64,000 nt of DNA from Symbiodinium natans (GCA_905221605.1 CAJNDS010002259.1:450837-514836); one strand, 5' to 3'; numbered from the stretch's first letter, positions 40,639 to 45,744 are shown. Numbers and translations are program-made. The notes: generated from the sequence alone by a model not told the origin.

Positions 40639-42692
40639 GGAGAGGGAGAGAGGGAGAGAGCTGAGAGAGCTCTGGCTGTTTGGGGTTTAGGGTTTAGGGT
40701 TTAGGGTTTAGGGTTTAGGGTTTAGGGTTTAGGGTTTAGGGTTTGAGGTTGCTCCAAGACTCGGAGGGTTTAGGGTTCCGCGTAACTCCAAGACTCTGCT
40801 TGGTGTTCAAGGCCAAGTTTGTCCTGATGGGTTTTCCGTTCCCAACTTAGGGCAGCGGCTATGGGCAGAGACCTCACTCTAAACCCCAAGCTCTGTTTTT
40901 CCAGACCCAGCCCTTAAACTCTGAAGACCCCAATCCCTCAACGGCTTCTCTACATGATGGGCGGTTTGGAGGCGAGCCCCCGTTTCTAAGCATTCCTTCA
41001 GCGAAGAATAGGGTACCGAAACGGCTTTAGGGTTTAGGGTTCAGGGTTTGGGGGTATCGAAGGGGCCCAGGCCCAGCGTGGGTTGAGAAGCCGTAACAAG
41101 AATGGCGCTATGTAGTCGTTCACTGATGGGATGTTCAATGTAAACCCGACATCCTCAACCCCAACCGAATGGCGGAGGTTTAGAATCATCAGACCCACGA
41201 GGACTTAGGAAGGATTTGCCCCTAAACCCTAAACCCTAACCCTAACCCCAAACTGCATCCTGGTCTCAGGTTGAAAACGCCCCGCTGAGCCAGCCGCTGT
41301 ATGACACCTGGGCTGCACATTGCTTCCGGGTTTACGGTTTGGGGGTTAGGGTTTAGTGGGTCTAAGCAAGCAGACAGTAAGTGTTAGAGCTACAAAAAGC
41401 ATAGACCTAGCAACTCTTAGCAGAAGTAAGGAAGGTCCTTTGTATCCTGTATATATATATATGTAGATATGTATGCAGATAGATGCACCCATGTATTTAT
41501 ACATGTAACTGTGTAACCCTTCAAGGGGTCATTTACGGTACCAAATCTCGGAATTCCCTACCAAGAACCAGCAGGCAGCAACGAAAGCTCTCCGAACCCT
41601 ATTGCATATGCCCTGGACCCTGTAACAGGGGCCGAGCAAAACGCTCGCCGGTATCCTAAACCCTAAACCCTAAACCACCCTAAACCCTAAACCTTAGACC
41701 CTTAAACTGTAAAGTCTAGACTATAAAAACAGGGCTTTGGGCCAATAGCCATCCTTAAGATCAACACCCAATTTCTCTTAGAGCCAGCCTTCCTGAACTT
41801 AAAAAAAACACCTGAAACCCGAAATCCCTGAGCCCTGAACCCCAAACCCTTACACCCCAAGCCCTTAGCCTTTAAGCCCTAAAACCCCTAAAACCCCTAA
41901 ACCCTAGAACCCTAAAGCCCCCAAAACCCCTAAACCCCCCAAAAAAACCTACGCCCCTAAAACCCCAAAAGCCCTTAAAGCCCCCAAAACCCCTAAACCC
42001 CCCAAAAGAACCTAAGCCCCGAAAACCCCAAATGCCAAGGCCGAGGATGTGGGCAAGTCTGCGCTGTGCCTTCACATGATGTCCGGCGTCACAGGTGGGC
42101 CAAAAGGGGTGGAAGGGTTTCGGGTTTTAGGGTTTAGGGTTTAGGGTTTAGGTTTCGGGTTTAGGGTTTCGGGTTTAGGGTTGAGGGTTTAGGGTTTGGC
42201 CTCCTCCTGTTGTGGGGAATTTGGGGCTTCTGGGGCTTTAGGAGGTTTTTCGGCCAGGGTTTTGGGGTTCTAGGGTGTGGGCGGGGGGGGGATTCATGGC
42301 TTCAGGTTTCACTGGCCTTGGGCTCTGGGAGTTAAAGGTTCAGAAAGGGTTTGATAGCCAGATTTGAAGGCTTCAGGATTGACCCTAGACCCTCAAAAAA
42401 CCCGAAACCCCAGAGCCCCGAACCGTTTGTTATGGCAGCCTTTAAACCCCAATACCCCCAATGCCCCTAAACCCTAGAAACCCTAACCCTAAAACCTAGA
42501 AACCCTAGAAACCCAAGAAACCCCCTAGAAACCCTAAACCCTTAAACCCTGTTCCCTAAACCCTAAACCCTAAGCCCGAAACCCTAGAAACCCTAAACCC
42601 TAAACCCTAAGCCCGAAACCCTAAACCCTAAACCCTAAACCCTGTTCCCTTCAGGCATGACGCTCTACGTGGACATGGGTGGGGAAGCCTAG
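13987..42692 (+). CDS. fabI: Enoyl-[acyl-carrier-protein] reductase (FabI), 21 exons
   Basis: Reduces the enoyl-ACP double bond with NAD(P)H in type II fatty-acid synthesis; in algae and apicomplexans it acts in the plastid. Spliced by hand from 21 exons (listed separately), 876 nt, 291 residues, no stop until TAG at 42690. Visible family features: N-terminal [14 protein letters not shown], nucleotide-binding [12 protein letters not shown] (14-25), VGTWPPV (43-49), [15 protein letters not shown] (75-89), [20 protein letters not shown] (121-140), first tyrosine in LSYVAA (Y178), catalytic Y188 and K196 in [24 protein letters not shown] (219-232), C-terminal [13 protein letters not shown]. Donors are 13 GC, 4 GA and 3 GT; all acceptors AG. 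Exons fill 3 percent of the span. No transit peptide was located; the true start may be upstream. Confidence 0.93.
14464..14677. mobile_element. Family B inverted-repeat element in fabI intron 1
   Basis: Left end GGTTTTGCGAAAACAAGGGAC and right end GGGGTCCCC-AATTTTCGTAAACC are inverted. Inside, GTACCCCTTAAAACTCCCAG faces a complementary GGGGTACC. No coding capacity. Confidence 0.6.
14785..14852 (+). repeat. AAT/AAG microsatellite
   Basis: Runs of AATAAT, AAGAAG and AATAAT on the plus strand. Confidence 0.85.
15246..15425. mobile_element. Family D element in fabI intron 1
   Basis: TAGTTGCATGGTCCC at the left and GGGACCA..GGGTCCATGAAACTA at the right are inverted. Centre contains CCCCTATATACCCCTTATAT. 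A telomere-repeat run has expanded within its left part. Confidence 0.55.
15486..15520 (+). CDS. fabI: fabI exon 2
   Basis: Completes G14 and encodes V15-I25, the glycine-rich nucleotide-binding loop [12 protein letters not shown]. Acceptor CAGAGAG|GC; donor ATC|GCGCGG. An alternative GC donor six bases later (CGG|GCCTC) would add A and R. Confidence 0.88.
15914..16036. mobile_element. Family A MITE-like element in fabI intron 2
   Basis: CTCTAGGATGTCCGGTAGTA at the left, GGGTTACTGTGGAACC at the right, and paired internal GTACCC/GGCACCC segments. Diverged copy. Confidence 0.5.
16562..17765. mobile_element. 1.2-kb foldback element built of 14-15-bp repeats
   Basis: Both arms are tandem arrays of GCATGTCCAAAAAC and variants (one arm in each orientation, twice: 16580-16860, 16970-17100, 17228-17355, 17465-17705). 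They are separated by an inverted pair of unique sequence (16866-16970 and 17360-17460) around a core 17106-17224 that contains a repeated CCACTGTAAA. Outer termini GGCCCGTTA..GAATAAGG and CCTTATTC-ATAACGGGCC are inverted repeats. Flanks TTATGA and TTATAA suggest a 6-bp target duplication. The large frames on both strands ([10 protein letters not shown] repeats) follow from the array. Sits in fabI intron 2. Confidence 0.8.
18000..18034 (+). CDS. fabI: fabI exon 3
   Basis: Encodes A26-A36 ([11 protein letters not shown]) plus two bases of G37. Acceptor GCCCCAG|GCC. The donor is GG|GTTTAGGG: the 5' splice site is the first unit of a telomere array. This stretch is a few residues longer than the usual AKALAEAG segment, so its 5' border is the least certain in the gene. 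Confidence 0.72.
18612..18656 (+). CDS. fabI: fabI exon 4
   Basis: Encodes G38-K51, [14 protein letters not shown], then two bases of M52. The VGTWPPV motif is typical of plastid/apicoplast enoyl-ACP reductases. Acceptor CGAAAG|AGG, GC donor (AAGAT|GCGCC). Confidence 0.92.
19425..19510 (+). repeat. TCTAGGG variant array
   Basis: A run of about nine TCTAGGG units between TTTAGGG units in fabI intron 4. Local amplification of a point variant. Confidence 0.85.
19935..19959 (+). CDS. fabI: fabI exon 5
   Basis: 25 nt: completes M52 and encodes FNMALKKK (53-60). Acceptor GGCCGAG|GTTC, GC donor (AAG|GCCACG). Matches the helix after the WPPV motif. Confidence 0.8.
20105..20260 (+). repeat. Family G repeat
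   Basis: TAGAAATTGAGTAGGG then four spaced copies of GGGCGAAAGTTT-type units. Relative of 7363-7455; lies in fabI intron 5. Confidence 0.5.
20483..20593. mobile_element. Family A MITE-like element, best copy
   Basis: CTAGGATGCCCAGTAGTGCCC at the left end, and GGGCACCC...AATCCTAGGTTCCTGGGCAACCTAG at the right, form terminal inverted repeats of about 20 bp. Reference copy for the family; in fabI intron 5. Confidence 0.7.
21060..21170. mobile_element. Family A MITE-like element
   Basis: GTAGCCCAGTGGTACCCTTC faces GGGTGCCC...GGTTACTGGGCTAC. Terminal repeats pair well. Second family A copy in fabI intron 5. Confidence 0.65.
21705..21736 (+). CDS. fabI: fabI exon 6
   Basis: Encodes [10 protein letters not shown] (61-70) and two bases of E71; DGSLME is conserved in plastid FabI. 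Acceptor CCTTGCAG|GCC; GA donor (ATGGA|GAGCC), repeated as the first bases of exon 7. Five to six residues found in relatives before this point are missing, so another tiny exon may exist between 19960 and 21704. Confidence 0.88.
21864..21912 (+). repeat. CT microsatellite
   Basis: Nearly pure (CT) run of about 48 bp in fabI intron 6. Confidence 0.95.
22773..22849 (+). CDS. fabI: fabI exon 7
   Basis: Longest exon of the gene (77 nt): completes E71, then [18 protein letters not shown] and DDIKNNK to residue 96, and one base of R97. Acceptor GCAGCCAG|GATT; GC donor (AAGC|GCCTC). Confidence 0.95.
23143..23250. mobile_element. Family A MITE-like element, diverged
   Basis: GGACCAGGGGTAGGCACGTATT and GGTTCCC faces AAAAAGGGGCGCCC. 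Terminal parts are eroded; in fabI intron 7. Confidence 0.45.
23418..23449 (+). CDS. fabI: fabI exon 8
   Basis: Completes R97 and encodes [10 protein letters not shown] (98-107). Acceptor CCACACAG|GCTATG, GC donor (GAG|GCCTGG). Confidence 0.92.
23808..23843 (+). CDS. fabI: fabI exon 9
   Basis: Encodes [12 protein letters not shown] (108-119). Acceptor GCGCCAG|GAAG; GC donor (AAG|GCACCG). A textbook GTGAGT lies 7 nt further on but would break the frame to exon 10. Confidence 0.94.
23896..24030 (-). repeat. CCCTAAA array
   Basis: About nineteen perfect units in fabI intron 9. Confidence 0.95.
24539..24690 (+). repeat. 73-bp tandem duplication, family E
   Basis: Two copies starting GTGACCAGTTATGACCC at 24539 and 24612, diverged by several substitutions and an indel. 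Each ends in TAACTACCC-GGTAACCTTT or similar. Confidence 0.75.
24823..25497 (-). pseudogene. Minus-strand frame with one in-frame stop, unassigned
   Basis: On the minus strand one frame runs from near 25497 to 24823 with a single TGA at 25264-25266: upstream part ...[20 protein letters not shown]..., downstream part ...[20 protein letters not shown].... Composition is that of a globular protein and no telomere repeat interrupts it, unlike all surrounding DNA. The TGA may mark a pseudogene, a GA-donor intron (GAG|GATACC lies just before) or a last codon. No family recognised. Nested opposite to fabI in intron 9. Confidence 0.45.
25601..25672 (+). CDS. fabI: fabI exon 10
   Basis: Encodes 24 residues, I120-K143, [20 protein letters not shown] then TSRK, the most conserved FabI block. 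Acceptor CCCCCAG|ATC after a C-rich telomere run; GT donor (AAG|GTCCGA). Confidence 0.97.
25736..25790 (+). repeat. TTTAGGG array at the start of fabI intron 10
   Basis: Seven units about 65 bp downstream of the exon 10 donor. Confidence 0.9.
26020..26180 (+). repeat. GATGATGACG low-complexity tract
   Basis: Imperfect repeats of GATGGTGATGACGATG and GGTTATGAGG-type phrases; no gene seen. Confidence 0.7.
26587..26705 (+). CDS. Candidate 5' exon of the nested sulfotransferase
   Basis: ATG at 26587 opens [20 protein letters not shown] and continues [17 protein letters not shown] before degenerate telomere repeat. A hydrophobic, arginine-containing N-terminus would suit a membrane anchor or leader, and the sulfotransferase at 27110 needs a 5' exon ending in phase 2. 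No donor in the required phase was found, so the link is unproven. Confidence 0.3.
27110..27208 (+). CDS. Sulfotransferase exon 1 (of those recognised)
   Basis: Acceptor CACGTGCAG|G; encodes [20 protein letters not shown] then [12 protein letters not shown] and two bases of A. GA donor (CCGGC|GAAACT). Phase 2 at its start requires an upstream exon. Confidence 0.82.
27110..28917 (+). CDS. Sulfotransferase (PAPS-dependent), nested in fabI intron 10
   Basis: Transfers sulfate from PAPS to an unknown acceptor. Six exons join in phase into 314 codons ending TAA at 28915: 27110-27208, 27355-27475, 27585-27714, 27817-28158, 28462-28550, 28753-28917. Visible family features: 5'-phosphosulfate loop [28 protein letters not shown]; the 3'-phosphate segment [20 protein letters not shown] with its Arg and Ser; [23 protein letters not shown]-terminal GESGEGA-type LP..V.EWLDWRW..IV and MRAAWAAE. 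Borders mix GA, GT and GC donors. The first exon(s) with the start codon are not settled. Same strand as fabI, so fabI splicing must skip it. Substrate cannot be told. Confidence 0.88.
27355..27475 (+). CDS. Sulfotransferase exon 2 (P-loop)
   Basis: Completes A and encodes [20 protein letters not shown] through [21 protein letters not shown] is the PAPS 5'-phosphosulfate loop. Acceptor CAAGCAAG|GAAAAG after a CCCTAAA run; GA donor (GAG|GAGGGT) leading into TTTAGGG repeat. Confidence 0.86.
27585..27714 (+). CDS. Sulfotransferase exon 3
   Basis: [20 protein letters not shown] then [20 protein letters not shown] and RPR. Acceptor GGACTAAG|GATG; GT donor (AGGG|GTAGGT). A GC donor after CAAG at 27695 is an alternative that would shorten the loop. 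Confidence 0.85.
27817..28158 (+). CDS. Sulfotransferase exon 4
   Basis: The longest exon in the window that I trust (342 nt). Contains [40 protein letters not shown] and [17 protein letters not shown]. Acceptor CTACCCAAG|GACTC, GC donor (CATC|GCAACT); reading through the donor meets TAG at once. Confidence 0.92.
28168..28262. mobile_element. Family A MITE-like element, degenerate
   Basis: CCAGAGTAAGGCCGATGTTC at the left; CCCAGGTTACTCTTGGGCCA at the right. Occupies the 5' part of a sulfotransferase intron, immediately after the exon 4 donor. Confidence 0.5.
28268..28437 (-). repeat. CCCTAAA array before sulfotransferase exon 5
   Basis: About 23 units, nearly all perfect, at the 3' part of the intron. 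Confidence 0.95.
28462..28550 (+). CDS. Sulfotransferase exon 5
   Basis: Completes R, then [20 protein letters not shown] and SALVGKVRK. Acceptor GGATTTAAG|GCAA, GA donor (AAG|GATGCT) whose GATG recurs at the start of exon 6. Confidence 0.9.
28753..28917 (+). CDS. Sulfotransferase last exon
   Basis: [20 protein letters not shown], then [20 protein letters not shown] and [14 protein letters not shown], stop TAA at 28915-28917. Acceptor ATCCTAG|GATG. Confidence 0.93.
   Translation, partial: DGGKSGEGAALPLPVKEWLDWRWECIVHKRLGFKSLVDMRAAWAAECRQHGGIS
29211..29282 (+). repeat. TTTAGGG array
   Basis: Ten perfect units between the sulfotransferase and fabI exon 11. Confidence 0.95.
29662..29758. mobile_element. 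Family C element (GGGAATGAGGGA termini)
   Basis: TATAGGGAATAAGGGAATTC at the left and CCTCATTCCCTACTAAGAACC at the right are inverted. Relatives: 24345-24412, 37757-37915, 41500-41577. Confidence 0.6.
29839..29893 (+). CDS. fabI: fabI exon 11
   Basis: Encodes [18 protein letters not shown] (144-161) and one base of S162. Acceptor CACTTCAG|GGC; GC donor (CAGA|GCCCC). Confidence 0.95.
30580..30638 (+). CDS. fabI: fabI exon 12
   Basis: Completes S162 and encodes [19 protein letters not shown] (163-181); Y178 is the first active-site tyrosine of the family. Acceptor ACGCGAG|GTT, GC donor (GCG|GCATC). Confidence 0.95.
31680..31724 (+). CDS. fabI: fabI exon 13 (catalytic Tyr/Lys)
   Basis: Encodes [15 protein letters not shown] (182-196): Y188 and K196 are the catalytic pair with the plant/apicomplexan spacing. 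Acceptor CTCGCGAG|GTCC; GC donor (AAG|GCAGGT). Confidence 0.96.
31763..31822 (-). repeat. CCCTAAA array
   Basis: Eight units in fabI intron 13. Confidence 0.9.
32330..33002. repeat. C-rich and G-rich homopolymer-like tracts
   Basis: 32330-32460 is C-rich with 15-nt C runs; 32810-33000 is almost pure G with scattered T, A and C. Proline- and glycine-rich frames called on them are artefacts. In fabI intron 13. Confidence 0.85.
33018..33360 (+). repeat. AT-rich tract: TTATC and TATTG pentamers
   Basis: TTATC units (33018-33055) then a long run of TATTG/CATTG pentamers (33215-33315) and ATATT/ATATG. Sharp change from G homopolymer to AT-rich DNA at 33003. Cysteine/isoleucine frames here are artefacts. 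Confidence 0.88.
33393..33431 (+). CDS. fabI: fabI exon 14
   Basis: Encodes [13 protein letters not shown] (197-209). Acceptor CTCTCAAG|GCG repeats the first bases of the intron before it. The donor is GA (GAA|GACGCT) if the product follows the family (LAYE-AGRK); a GC donor three bases on would add Asp. Confidence 0.92.
33620..33818 (+). repeat. Longest TTTAGGG array
   Basis: About 28 units with one TTTAG-TTTTAGGG defect, in the 5' part of fabI intron 14. Confidence 0.95.
33942..34014 (+). repeat. TTTAGGG array
   Basis: Ten perfect units in fabI intron 14. Confidence 0.95.
34158..36915 (+). repeat. 1.4-kb tandem duplication inside fabI intron 14
   Basis: Copy 1 is 34158-35555, copy 2 is 35556 to about 36915; offset 1398 bp. 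Open frames such as 34220-34657 and 35618-36055 are identical in both, so the event is recent. Differences: a 9-nt extra ACTCTAAAG unit at about 36592 in copy 2, a contracted CCCTAAA array (36750-36783 against 35345-35425), and a few substitutions. Each copy contains a family F segment, an A12-13 run and a family G segment. The frames are unrecognised and I do not call them genes. Confidence 0.92.
35345..35425 (-). repeat. CCCTAAA array, copy-variable between duplicates
   Basis: About eleven units; the equivalent place in the second duplicate has only four or five. Confidence 0.9.
36950..37090. repeat. Family G repeat, compound
   Basis: Multiple TTCGTTC-AAAAC units in a row (CGTTCAAAACGCTTCGTTC) ending CTATACAATTTCTA, the inverse of the start of 7363-7455. 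Confidence 0.6.
37700..37710 (+). CDS. fabI: fabI exon 15, 11-nt micro-exon
   Basis: GCCGGACGTAA encodes A210-G211-R212 and two bases of K213. Acceptor CCCGACCAG|GCC, GC donor (AA|GCAGCC). It exactly supplies the AGRK missing between exons 14 and 16 and restores the frame, which is the whole evidence for it. Confidence 0.82.
37757..37915 (+). mobile_element. Family C element, direct pair
   Basis: GGTTCTTAGTAGGGAATGAG occurs at 37757 and again at 37857, 100 bp apart, each followed by AGGGCCCTA or AGGACCCTA. Confidence 0.65.
38545..38602 (+). CDS. fabI: fabI exon 16
   Basis: Completes K213 and encodes [19 protein letters not shown] (214-232), a hallmark FabI block. Acceptor GTAAGCAAG|GTAT; GC donor (TCG|GCTCC). 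Confidence 0.96.
39364..39408 (+). CDS. fabI: fabI exon 17
   Basis: Encodes [15 protein letters not shown] (233-247). Acceptor CCCTCAG|GCC; GA donor (ATC|GACCCT), and exon 18 also starts with GAC. Confidence 0.94.
40246..40425. mobile_element. Family A element split by a telomere-repeat expansion
   Basis: Left half GCTAGGACCGGGAGTAGGCC, CTTATTCCC; right half GGTTCCC...AAGTGGCAACC...TAGGTTACTGCTGGGTAG. Between them, at about 40276-40344, lie some nine telomere-type units where other copies have only GGGTTTTAGGTTCC. Lies just upstream of micro-exon 18. Confidence 0.7.
40435..40443 (+). CDS. fabI: fabI exon 18, 9-nt micro-exon
   Basis: GACTACTCA encodes D248-Y249-S250. Acceptor GTGTCTAAG|GAC, GC donor (TCA|GCCGCC). 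It supplies the DYS that belongs between ERAI and VENAPL. At 9 nt it cannot be found by ordinary gene prediction. Confidence 0.8.
40585..40672 (+). repeat. GA microsatellite
   Basis: GAGAGA tract interrupted by GC and GG, flanked on the left by CCCTAAA units and on the right by TTTAGGG units. Confidence 0.9.
40680..40746 (+). repeat. TTTAGGG array
   Basis: Nine perfect units in fabI intron 18. Confidence 0.95.
41270..41302 (+). CDS. fabI: fabI exon 19
   Basis: Encodes [11 protein letters not shown] (251-261). Acceptor TGGTCTCAG|GTT after a C-rich telomere run; GA donor (TAT|GACACC). Confidence 0.92.
42040..42094 (+). CDS. fabI: fabI exon 20
   Basis: Encodes [18 protein letters not shown] (262-279) and one base of G280. 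Acceptor TGCCAAG|GCC; GT donor (ACAG|GTGGGC). Confidence 0.95.
42655..42692 (+). CDS. fabI: fabI exon 21 (last)
   Basis: Completes G280 and encodes [11 protein letters not shown], then TAG at 42690-42692. Acceptor TTCCCTTCAG|GC. The short C-terminus lacks the usual LHAMG tail. Confidence 0.95.
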
Positions 42693-43744
42693 GGAGCTGA
42701 CGCCTTGATTCGGGTCTAAGGGTTTATTGTTTAGGGCTTAGGGCTTGGGGCTTGGGGTTTAGGGTTTAGGGTTTAGGGTTTAGGGTTTAGGGTTTAGGGT
42801 TTATCAGGGTTGTAGGGTTTGGGGCGTTGGGGTTTTAGGGTGCAGGGCTCCAAAACTACAAGTGCAAGGCTTGCTGCGGTCTTTGCAGGTATTTTTGGGG
42901 GTGCTTACAGTGTTTGCGGGTTTCTGCCGGGAGGTTTTCTGTGCTTAGGGGTCTGAGGCGATCTGTAGGGTTCAGGACAGGCGATTTAGGGTGAAGCACC
43001 AATGGGGTTAGATGAGGGTTTACGGTTTAGGGCTTTAGGGTTTGAGGGTTTGAGGGTTTGAGGGTTTCAGCCTTTCCTCTCGTGCGCGCGCGCGCGCCCG
43101 CGCGACAACTTCCCACCACCCAGCGGCGTTCCAGCAAAATGAACAACAACCCTGCTGTCTATTTGAGGTTTAGCCCTCAACCCTGAACCCTAAGCCCCAA
43201 ACCGAAGGGGTTAGGGTTTAGGTTGTAGGGTTTCGGGCCCCAGCGCTCACTCCCGAAAGCCAAGAAGATTGGCAAGCAGCAGATTTGTCAAGCAACAGAG
43301 GGAGGCTTAGATGCCCCTGAAACTGCACGACACACCCAAACACCTAAACCATAAAGCTTAGGGTGTAGGGTTTGGGCTTTGGGCTTTGGTTTAGGGTCGA
43401 GGGTGTGGAGTAGGGTCGAGGGTGTGGAGTTCTAGAGCTTGTCGGTACCAACAAAAAGGGTCTGAGGAAGGTACAAGAATAGAGGCCCGAGACCTGACCA
43501 CAAACTCTCAGCAAGCCCTCAAATCTAAACCCTCGAAAACCCGAAGCCCTAAACCCTGAACCTGTGAACCCTAAGCCACTAAACCGAAACCCTAAACCCC
43601 TAAACCTGAAACCCTAAACCCTAAACCCTAAACCCTAAACCCTAAACCTGAACCCTGAACCCTAAACCCTAAACCCTGAACCCTGAACCCTAAACCCTAA
43701 ACCCTAAACCCTAAACCGACCCGAGGTCTTCACTCCATGGGTCA
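42693..43744. other. Region downstream of fabI, no supported gene
   Basis: TTTAGGG array (42760-42805), degenerate repeats, a (CG) run at 43083-43100 and a long CCCTAAA/CCTGAA array (43614-43720). Short open segment 43237-43330 (frame RSLPKAKKIGKQQICQATEG) is the only coding-like piece and has no clear partners. Confidence 0.5.
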
Positions 43745-43792
43745 GGCACTGGACTCCCCCGCCTTCGAGGGCCTGGACCTGACTCCTGGCTG
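43745..43792 (+). CDS. Candidate exon, unassigned
   Basis: Acceptor ATGGGTCAG|GCACTG; frame ALDSPAFEGLDLTPGW. Followed by degenerate DNA then a TTTAGGG array. No family recognised. Confidence 0.25.
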
Positions 43793-44732
43793 GGCTTCTT
43801 TCGGGGCTCGGGTTTAGGGTTTAGGGTTTAGGGTTTAGGGTTTAGGGTTTAGGGTTTAGGGTTTAGGGGTCTTGCGGTTTTGGGATTCAGGTATTCAGGG
43901 CTGGGCTTCTTTCGGGGGCTCTGGCTTAGGGAATTCGGGGTTTGGGGTTCAGGGTTTAGGCTTAGGGATTTAGGGTTTAGGATTTAGGGGCTTCAGGGGT
44001 TTCAGGGGTATTAGGGCTGCAGGGGTTTAGAGATTTGGGGGTTAAGGGGTTTGCGGGTTTAGGGGTTTAGGGATTTTGGGTTTAGAAGTGTCGGGGCTTT
44101 AGGGATCTGGGGGGGATTAGGGGGTTTCGGGGTTTGGGGATTTAGAGACTTGGGGAGTTTGGGGTTTCGGGGTTTAGGGAATTAGGGCTTTCAGGGATTT
44201 TTATGACATGTACAACAATAAATTTCGGATCTGGGTTGCGCAAGGAACTAGTCCCCCAAGCAGTTTCGGGTTTTGGGGGGTTTAGGGTTTTGGGGTTTAG
44301 GGTTAAGGTTTAGGGTTTAGGACCCATTTTCATTTTAGACCCTCAACCCTGTGCAAGGAAGTCGGCCCGGTGAAGGCTCGCTGCCGTTGCTTGCTGCCGC
44401 TGCTTGGGTTCAGGGTTTAGGGCTTAGGGCTTAGGGTTTACGGTTCAGGGTTCAGGGTTCAGGGTTCAGGGTTCAGGGTTCAGGGTTTAGGGTTTAGGGT
44501 TTAGGGTTTAGGGCGTACATTCCGGAGAGACCACCACCTCCTAACCAAGGATCAACTACGTGCCTTAACTTAAACCATTTTAGGGCATCGTATTCGAACC
44601 CTACATCCAAGACCCTGAACCCCAAGCCACTGGATATAGGGATTCCTCTCCAAGCCCCAAATTCTAAACCCCAAAACCACCTAAAACCCAAACCCCAAAC
44701 CCTAAACCCTAAAACCTGAACTCAGTGGCACA

Positions 44733-44839
44733 TGGGTAGTTTCCTAAATTAGGGTCCCTTTTTGTTGGATCCCTTTTTAAAGGGTGCCGCTTTATAATGG
44801 GTACCCTCCAAGGAACCCTAATTTAGAGAGAACTACCCA
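44733..44839. mobile_element. MITE-like foldback with long terminal inverted repeats
   Basis: TGGGTAGTTTCCTAAATTAG at the left and CTAATTTAGAGAGAACTACC-CA at the right pair over about 25 bp with a 2-nt bulge, continuing GGGTCCC/GGAACCC and GGATCCC/GGGTACC. Flanked by CCCTAAA. Confidence 0.68.
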
Positions 44840-45066
44840 CACGGTTTACATTATGGACTCTCTATCCAAGGGTAGTTGCACGGGCCCTTACTATCGTCCC
44901 TTACCCCTTAAAGGGATTCTGAAGTATGGGCCCTTGGGTTTTACAGTGTATAGAAGGGATATATAAGGGGTATATAAGGGGTTCTCTAATAAGGGCCCAG
45001 ATTCAGGACAATGCCCTAAGCCCTAAACCCTAAACCCTAAACCTCCCGTTCCTACTAAACTCTCCA

Positions 45067-45150
45067 GGCTTGCAGGTCGGGAGAAGGAGGAGGTCAGTGC
45101 TCTGAGCCGGCTGTGTGCCATGAGTTTCCGATGTCCCTTGGTTTAGGGTT
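45067..45150 (+). CDS. Candidate exon, unassigned
   Basis: After TCTCCAG; frames LAGREKEEVSALSRLCAMSF or, shifted, GEGGGQCSEPAVCHEF. Ends CTTG|GTTTAGGG, again with the donor made by a telomere unit. Confidence 0.28.
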
Positions 45151-45408
45151 TCAGGGTTCAGGGTTTAGAGTTTAGGGTTTAGGGGTACGGAAAGTTTGGG
45201 GATTAGGGATTATGGGTTTAGGGCTTCAGGGCCTAGATTGTTGTGTTTTTTCGGGGTTGTGGGGGTCTTAGGGTCTTCGGCTTTAGGGCCTTAAGGCTTC
45301 CGGGTTTCAAGGCTTCGGTGTTCTTAGGGTCTCAGGGTGTTTTGGGTTTTTTGGGTCTTAGGGTTTTAGAGTCTTAGGATTTGAGGCCTTCTGGGTATTA
45401 GTGCGCAG

Positions 45409-45455
45409 GGTCACGGGGCAATCCTTCCACTGCGTCCTTTTCGAGGAGGCCCAGC
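45409..45455 (+). CDS. Candidate exon, unassigned
   Basis: Acceptor GTGCGCAG; frame VTGQSFHCVLFEEAQLF; GC donor possible at GAG|GCCCAG. Non-repetitive in a repeat-rich setting. Confidence 0.28.
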
Positions 45456-45537
45456 TGTTTTTAAGGGCTTAGGGCAGAAAAAATGTAGGATTTCGGGTTC
45501 CCTGTCAACACTTTAGGGATTGGGGTTTAGGGTCCAG

Positions 45538-45587
45538 GCTCATGATCCCGCCGAGCAATGAGGGTGCAGGGCGACGAAAGCCCAAAG
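45538..45587 (+). CDS. Candidate exon, unassigned
   Basis: Acceptor GGTCCAG; frame LMIPPSNEGAGRRKPK; GT donor (AAAG|GTAGTG), followed by a TTTAGGG array at 45596. Confidence 0.3.
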
Positions 45588-45595
45588 GTAGTGGG

Positions 45596-45668
45596 GGTTT
45601 AGGGTTTAGGGTTTAGGGTTTAGGGTTTAGGGTTTAGGGTTTAGGGTTTAGGGTTTAGGGTTTAGGGT
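45596..45668 (+). repeat. TTTAGGG array
   Basis: Ten perfect units directly after the donor of the candidate exon 45538-45587. Confidence 0.95.
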
Positions 45669-45679
45669 CCCCCCGATAG

Positions 45680-45744
45680 TCACTCCATGACGATAGAAGA
45701 GGGCCCCGAGTGGCGGATGTGGTCGCAGTTCGAAGGTCCGGGAG
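45680..45744 (+). CDS. Candidate exon, unassigned
   Basis: After CCCGATAG; frame HSMTIEEGPEWRMWSQFEGP then G; GT donor (GGGAG|GTGCGT). Tryptophan-rich, natural-looking, but no family recognised and phase to 45538-45587 is uncertain. Confidence 0.33.
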
